Assembly: GCF_001306145.1 (NCBI RefSeq)
Contig: NZ_LGKO01000002.1
Location: 310,001-374,000, forward strand
DNA length: 64,000 nt
DNA from: Thermanaerothrix daxensis
GTDB lineage: Bacteria; Chloroflexota; Anaerolineae; Anaerolineales; Anaerolineaceae
Direction: 5' to 3'
Made by a program: the position numbers and the translations under genes. The notes under the pieces are model-generated. The model did no database searches and was not told the origin of the DNA. It worked only from the letters and a program-made list of their open reading frames with translations. The first letter of the stretch is position 1; the number at the start of each line of letters is the position of its first letter. Below, one piece after another: positions 59,923 to 64,000 of the stretch.

Positions 59923-60552
59923 TCATTCTAACCCTATGCCCATCCGACGCAGGGTTTTCTTCAACTGTTCGGGTGACCTGAAAAGGACGACCCGGAAACC
60001 CAATCCTCTGGCCACGGCGATATTCTCTTCGTTATCATCAATATACACACACTCTTGGGCAGGACGTCCGATCCGCTTCAATAGCAATTCAAAGATGGCG
60101 TGCTCGGGTTTGATCAATCTCACCTCTCCGGAAATGACCAGATCGTCGAACCAGGCAAAAAACGGATATATTTGGCGTACAATTGCAAATTTCTCCGCCG
60201 GCCAGTTGCTCAGTCCGTAGAGCGGATAGCCCTGCTCCTTCAGCGCTCGCAGAATCTCCACCACCGGCTGTATAGGCCCACCGATGGTCTCCAGGTAGCG
60301 TTGGTCATAAGCCAGGATCAAATCACGGTATTCTGGGAAGCGGTTTGCCAGTTCGGCTGTGCCCTGTGCCAGCGTGCGCCCCCGGTCGTTTTCCCGATTC
60401 CACTCGGCAAAATTCACTGCCTGCAAGAACCGTCGGGTTGCCTCCGGATCTTCTCCCAGAAAGTGGCGGTAAAGATAATACGGATTCCAGTCTATTAACA
60501 CCCCACCAAAGTCAAAAACAATGGCTGGTTTTTTGCTTTCGTTTGTGTTCAT
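59923..60552 (-). CDS. HAD family hydrolase (YihX-like)
   Basis: This 209-residue haloacid-dehalogenase-fold protein has motif I VFDFGGVLIDWNP (nucleophile Asp; the usual second Asp is Gly, as normal in the 'DFGGVL' branch), motif II GLSNWP, motif III Lys in RLIKPEHAIF, and motif IV VYIDDNEENIAVARGLG. Relatives such as YihX act on sugar phosphates. It is monocistronic and ends at the hairpin it shares with the tRNA. Substrate unassigned. Confidence 0.9.
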   Translation of the reverse strand: MNTNESKKPAIVFDFGGVLIDWNPYYLYRHFLGEDPEATRRFLQAVNFAEWNRENDRGRTLAQGTAELANRFPEYRDLILAYDQRYLETIGGPIQPVVEILRALKEQGYPLYGLSNWPAEKFAIVRQIYPFFAWFDDLVISGEVRLIKPEHAIFELLLKRIGRPAQECVYIDDNEENIAVARGLGFRVVLFRSPEQLKKTLRRMGIGLE

Positions 60553-60746
60553 AAGCCCGTCTGAATTTTTGGGTAGTTTTTACATGCCGGGAGGCATTTT
60601 ATCATAAACGGGCGTTTGCCATTGGATTCTGGGGGCATAGCGTGGAAGGGACTTCTCAATGGTTCCCACTGGCCCATTTCTCCGTGCTGGGGGAAGAAAT
60701 GGGTAAGGTGTTGGCTGAATCGAGGATACAAGTAGTGCGGAGTAAA

Positions 60747-60779
60747 TTGACATCTCTTGTGTTGTTTGTAATATATAAT
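60747..60779 (+). promoter_or_regulatory. Promoter of the KstD-like gene
   Basis: TTGACA (60747-60752) is followed after 16 bases by TAATAT (60769-60774), with an alternative TATAAT at 60774-60779 at a longer distance. Confidence 0.6.
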
Positions 60780-60811
60780 CAGTTGTACAAAACCCAGACA
60801 CAGGTGAAACC

Positions 60812-62458
60812 ATGATAAGCGATTCCTCAAAAACTGTGGTCGTTGTAGGTTCCGGGGCTGCTGGGTTGACCGCTGCACTGGCGGCCAAAGAAGCGGGCCT
60901 GGAACCGCTGGTGGTAGAGAGCATGGACCGGGTAGGGGGCTCCTCGGGCATGTCGGGTGGGGGCATGTGGATCCCCAATAACCCGCTAATGCTCAGGGCG
61001 GGTGTGCATGATTCCTTCGAAGAAGCGCGCCTCTACATGGATACTGTGATTGGGGATGTCGGGCCGGCCAGTTCACCAGAGAGGCGGGAGACTTATCTTC
61101 GTGAAGGCCCCCGCATGGTTGAATGGTTGGCGCATCTCGGTTTTCGCTTTTACTACGCTCCGGGCTATGCGGATTATTATCCTGAACTTCCTGGGGGAAG
61201 CGTGCAGGGACGTTGCGTCGAACCGGACTTCTTCGATCTCAACAAATTGGGCACATGGAAAGACCGGGTGAACGGAGCTCTTCCCCTTGCCATGCACACC
61301 CTGGATGGTGCGCGGATTGCTCTCTCCATGCGCACCTTGCCCACTTTTCTCCACACGGCCAACTTGATCGGCATCCGGAGTATCGGAAGCCGGTTGCTCG
61401 GAAAATCGCTCACGGGTCTGGGAGGCGCACTGATTGGTCAGTTACTTCTGCTGGTTTTGCAGCGCGCCATCCCCATATGGCTCGACAGCCCGATGGTTGA
61501 ACTCATTTACAATGCGGGCAAGGTCCAGGGGGTAGTGGTTGAGAAAGAGGGTCGGCGGACTGTGGTTGCGGCCAAAGCAGTCATCCTGGCGGCGGGGGGT
61601 TTTGCCCATAACCATGAGATGCGGCAAAAGTATCATCCTCACCCCATCACAACCGATTGGACGGTGGCCAGTCCCGGTGATTTGGGTGGTGCCATCCAGG
61701 CGGGAATGGCAATTGGAGCAGCAACGGCGCTTATGGATGACGCCTGGTGGGGACCGGTGTTCATTGATCATCAGGGAAGATCGCGGTTCATGCTCTGGGA
61801 GCGTTCGTTCCCATTCGGGTTCATCGTGGATAGTTCGGGCAAGCGCTTTATGAACGAGTCCGCCTCCTATGTGGATTGTGGGCACTGGCAATACGAGCGC
61901 AATAAAGTGGTGCCCGCGATCCCGGCTTTTCTCATCATTGATGCACGCCACCGCAAATATTACCCATTTGGGACCTTGTTGCCAGGTGTTACCCCCAAAG
62001 CAGTCTTTGAGTCGGGAATGATGGTTAGGGCAAACTCCTTGCCGGAACTGGCCCGTGCTTGTGGCATAGACGCCGAGAATCTGGTGGAAACTGCCCGACG
62101 ATTCAACCACTTTGCACAGACCGGCAAGGACCTGGATTTTCACCGCGGCGAAAGTGCGTACGATCGGGTTTACAGCGACCCAAAGGTTAAGCCAAATCCG
62201 AATCTCGGCCCAGTTGAGCAACCGCCGTTTTATGCTGTCCGTGTGTGGCCGGGTGACCTGGGGACCAAAGGTGGTCTATTAACGGATCAGTTTGCCCGTG
62301 TTTTGCGAGAAAATGGCGAGCCAATTGAAGGGCTGTACGCGGCTGGAAATACCACGGCTTCGGTGATGGGGCGCACGTACCCGGGTCCAGGCTCTACCCT
62401 TGGCCCTGCGATGGTATTTGGAATGATTGCCGGGCGCCATGCTGCTACTCTGGGATGA
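60812..62458 (+). CDS. FAD-dependent 3-ketosteroid-dehydrogenase-like flavoprotein
   Basis: This 548-residue flavoprotein has an N-terminal FAD site (VVVVGSGAAGLTAALAAKEAG; VESMDRVGGSSGMSGGGMWIP) and the C-terminal set GDLGTKGGLLTDQFARVL, GLYAAGNTTASVMGRTYPGPGSTLGPAMVFGMIAGRHAA. These match the KstD/fumarate-reductase-flavoprotein superfamily, closest to ketosteroid Delta-1- or Delta-4-dehydrogenases. No other steroid-pathway gene is nearby, so the substrate may be another cyclic ketone or enone. It stands alone with its own promoter. Confidence 0.85.
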   Translation: MISDSSKTVVVVGSGAAGLTAALAAKEAGLEPLVVESMDRVGGSSGMSGGGMWIPNNPLMLRAGVHDSFEEARLYMDTVIGDVGPASSPERRETYLREGPRMVEWLAHLGFRFYYAPGYADYYPELPGGSVQGRCVEPDFFDLNKLGTWKDRVNGALPLAMHTLDGARIALSMRTLPTFLHTANLIGIRSIGSRLLGKSLTGLGGALIGQLLLLVLQRAIPIWLDSPMVELIYNAGKVQGVVVEKEGRRTVVAAKAVILAAGGFAHNHEMRQKYHPHPITTDWTVASPGDLGGAIQAGMAIGAATALMDDAWWGPVFIDHQGRSRFMLWERSFPFGFIVDSSGKRFMNESASYVDCGHWQYERNKVVPAIPAFLIIDARHRKYYPFGTLLPGVTPKAVFESGMMVRANSLPELARACGIDAENLVETARRFNHFAQTGKDLDFHRGESAYDRVYSDPKVKPNPNLGPVEQPPFYAVRVWPGDLGTKGGLLTDQFARVLRENGEPIEGLYAAGNTTASVMGRTYPGPGSTLGPAMVFGMIAGRHAATLG

Positions 62459-62832
62459 ACCTTTCTGTGGTGCTCAAATCCATTGAGATTGAAAGGAATT
62501 CAGAAATTGGTGAGAGAGATTGAAGCGCGAAGAAAGTGTCTCCTCATAATGGCGCGTGATGAAAGTTGAATCGGGTAAACCGGGCGCGAAAGATGGGTCC
62601 TAATCGCCTGTACGGTGGCTTTGCCAGGCCCCTCAGTTGGGTCTCGCTCATACCCAGAGGTGCTTAGAGACTACTTGGGCGGGTCTGGTCAGGGTTTTCA
62701 GGTAAGGGCCCTTGCGTTGGCGTGGATTCAGACGCAGGTAAAGACGTTTTGGTGAGCATGGGCTGGTGGTGGTCACCTGTGGTGTGGCATTGTGTTCATC
62801 GTCCAGCCCCGTGCTATAATCAGCCCAGAGCC
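62459..62832. other. Intergenic stretch without a recognised gene
   Basis: These 374 bases hold no convincing open frame on either strand. The only signal is GTGCTATAAT at 62811-62820, which ends 12 bases before the next start codon and is probably its -10. The -35 is weak. Nothing else is seen. Confidence 0.6.
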
Positions 62833-64000
62833 ATGGCTGACACCGAACCTCTGCCTGAGGCTTCTCCATCTTTACGGGGGCGCTCGACCCTGCGTGAGGT
62901 CAATCTGCGCCTGGTTCTTCGCCCGGGTGAGCACTATTATCTTCACATCACAACCCTCACTCCGGAAGGCGAGCCCCTTGAGACGCGAACTCTCTCGCTG
63001 AGCAACCCGCCCGCAGAAGCAGAGGCGCTTCCCCTTCCAACCTGGCTGGAAGAAACCGAGCCCCGGCCGCTCATCCGTTTCTGGCAGCGCCTGAGAGTGC
63101 GCTGGCAAACTTACCCCTGGGTCGGGATCTTGACCGCCCTGGCTCTTCTGTTTTACGCCCTGACCCGCCTGATCGGGTTGGCGCAGTTCCCTATTTATTT
63201 TTTCAGTGATGAAGCAGTCCAAACGCTTTTGGCGGCTGACTTTCTGCGCGATGGTTTGCGGAACTACGATGGGGAGTTCCTGCCCACATACTTTGAGAAC
63301 GGTGGCCAATATAACCTGAGCCTCTCCGTGTACCTCCAGGTGGTGCCTTACTTGCTCTTTGGTCGCTCGGTAGTGGTGACCCGGGCAACTTCGGTGTTAA
63401 TCACCAGTCTGTCGGCCTTGTGGGTTGCCCTACTTCTACGCCGCGCTTTCGGGAGTCGCTTTCCCTGGCTGGCTACGCTTGTCCTGATGGTCACCCCTAC
63501 CTGGTTTCTGCATTCTCGAACCGCGTTCGAAACGGCTTTGGCAACCAGTTTCTATGCGGGTTTTCTCTACTACTACCTGCGTTATCGCTTGGAGCAACCC
63601 CACTATTTGTTTCATGCGGTCTTGTTAGCCGCGTTCACTTTTTACAGTTATAGCCCGGCCCAAATGATCATTGCGGTGAGTGTTATTCTTTTGGCAGCGG
63701 TAGATGCTCCTTACCACTGGCAACAGCGTCGTACGGTGATGCGCGCTTTAGGATTGGGGCTCCTGTGTCTCTTACCGTATATCCGCTTTCAACTCACTTA
63801 TCCGGGGGAAACGCTACGCCATCTGGAGATCTTGCGTTCGTACTGGCTGCAGCCCATGCCGCTGAGTGAAAAACTCGGCTTGTTTTTCCAGGAGTACCTG
63901 CGCGGTCTCAATCTCCTTTATTGGTTCCGCCCTGATCCCCCCGATTTGATTCGACATGTGATGAAGAATTACGGGCATCTCTGGCGCCCCGGCCTTTTGT
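62833..64000 (+). CDS. Membrane glycosyltransferase, GT-C/PMT-ArnT-like (runs off the right edge)
   Basis: The frame is open from the ATG at 62833 to the window end, 389 codons without a stop. The first 90 residues are soluble and look beta-rich (LRLVLRPGEHYYLHITTLTPEGEPLETRTLSL). A first helix follows (WVGILTALALLFYALTRLIGL), then YFFSDEAVQTLLAADFL, with the Asp/Glu expected in the first external loop of GT-C enzymes. Several helices and the motif HSRTAFETALATSFYAGFLYYYLRY come next. Such enzymes move sugars from polyprenyl-phosphate donors outside the membrane. A TATAAT ends 12 bases before the start, so the leader is very short. Confidence 0.82.
   Translation, partial: MADTEPLPEASPSLRGRSTLREVNLRLVLRPGEHYYLHITTLTPEGEPLETRTLSLSNPPAEAEALPLPTWLEETEPRPLIRFWQRLRVRWQTYPWVGILTALALLFYALTRLIGLAQFPIYFFSDEAVQTLLAADFLRDGLRNYDGEFLPTYFENGGQYNLSLSVYLQVVPYLLFGRSVVVTRATSVLITSLSALWVALLLRRAFGSRFPWLATLVLMVTPTWFLHSRTAFETALATSFYAGFLYYYLRYRLEQPHYLFHAVLLAAFTFYSYSPAQMIIAVSVILLAAVDAPYHWQQRRTVMRALGLGLLCLLPYIRFQLTYPGETLRHLEILRSYWLQPMPLSEKLGLFFQEYLRGLNLLYWFRPDPPDLIRHVMKNYGHLWRPGLL

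Noticed and set aside
61442-62221. 259-codon minus-strand frame opposite the KstD-like gene
   Set aside because: Antisense shadow of a conserved flavoprotein; no recognisable motif.
62872-63309. 145-codon minus-strand frame at the right edge
   Set aside because: The plus strand holds an uninterrupted membrane glycosyltransferase frame from 62833 to the window end.
1-64000. CRISPR array, prophage or integrative element
   Set aside because: No spaced repeats, integrase, transposase, phage structural genes or tRNA-end duplications were seen.

Overview
The window looks like chromosome from a member of the Chloroflexota, most likely class Anaerolineae. The basis is gene content: GAF-array histidine kinases, DUF2089 with a SHOCT-like partner, lipoproteins with Thr/Pro-rich linkers, paired L,D-transpeptidases, MenA, and secreted proteins with repeats of the 'FGxPIS...VQYFERARFEWWPE' type. 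No rRNA is present, so the assignment is inference. Base composition is moderately GC-rich and even. I see no insertion sequences, prophage or CRISPR arrays. Genes are packed tightly, with many 4-bp ATGA overlaps.

Layout. 1-3155 (minus): a four-gene PotABCD/AfuABC-like ABC importer whose ATPase runs off the left edge. 3.4-11.4 kb: DUF309 plus a FabL-like enoyl-ACP reductase; PadR regulator with a small membrane protein; MFS exporter; DUF2089/SHOCT pair; FemAB-like acyltransferase followed by Mrp; NrtR-like regulator with a CsaA-like tRNA-binding protein. 11.6-17.5 kb: a CBM9-like lipoprotein, a thioredoxin-TPR chaperone, two conserved small proteins, and a cell-wall set of two L,D-transpeptidases and an amidase. 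17.6-18.7 kb: flavin reductase and AMMECR1. 18.8-24.8 kb: a GntR-controlled sugar operon (binding protein, two permeases, ROK kinase, SIS isomerase) with no ATPase of its own. 25.3-26.8 kb: hisD behind what reads as a complete His-codon transcription attenuator. 26.9-29.0 kb: two secreted proteins. 29.3-38.3 kb: a signalling operon built around a 2281-residue kinase with ten GAF domains. 38.3-45 kb: MFS exporter, histone-deacetylase-family enzyme, bacteriohemerythrin, and a translationally coupled radical SAM / VOC / PlsY-DegV fusion operon. 45.1-50.7 kb: PerR-like regulator with a P1B-4 metal ATPase, then a nitrate/sulfonate/thiamine-precursor-type ABC importer. 50.7-53.7 kb: MenA and a PilZ-linked cellulose-synthase-like glycosyltransferase. 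54-58.8 kb: exonuclease-DinG helicase, NYN-OST-HTH protein and a YbjN-like protein. 58.9-64 kb: DUF72, initiator tRNA, HAD phosphatase, KstD-like flavoprotein, and a membrane glycosyltransferase running off the right edge.

The most noteworthy items are: (1) a 29-residue leader peptide with five His in seven codons before hisD, with mutually exclusive antiterminator and terminator hairpins; (2) a PlsY acyltransferase fused to a DegV/FakB fatty-acid-binding domain; (3) a kinase/receiver operon ending in an alpha/beta-hydrolase that lacks its catalytic serine (GHGLG); (4) an unassigned multi-stem RNA candidate before the DinG gene; (5) an initiator tRNA with an inferred U1-U72 mismatch; and (6) a PerR-like repressor and P1B-4 ATPase pair suggesting iron efflux.

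Regulation is unusually readable here. Many promoters are close to TTGACA-17-TATAAT. Several place the start codon so close to the -10 element that the mRNAs would be leaderless or nearly so.
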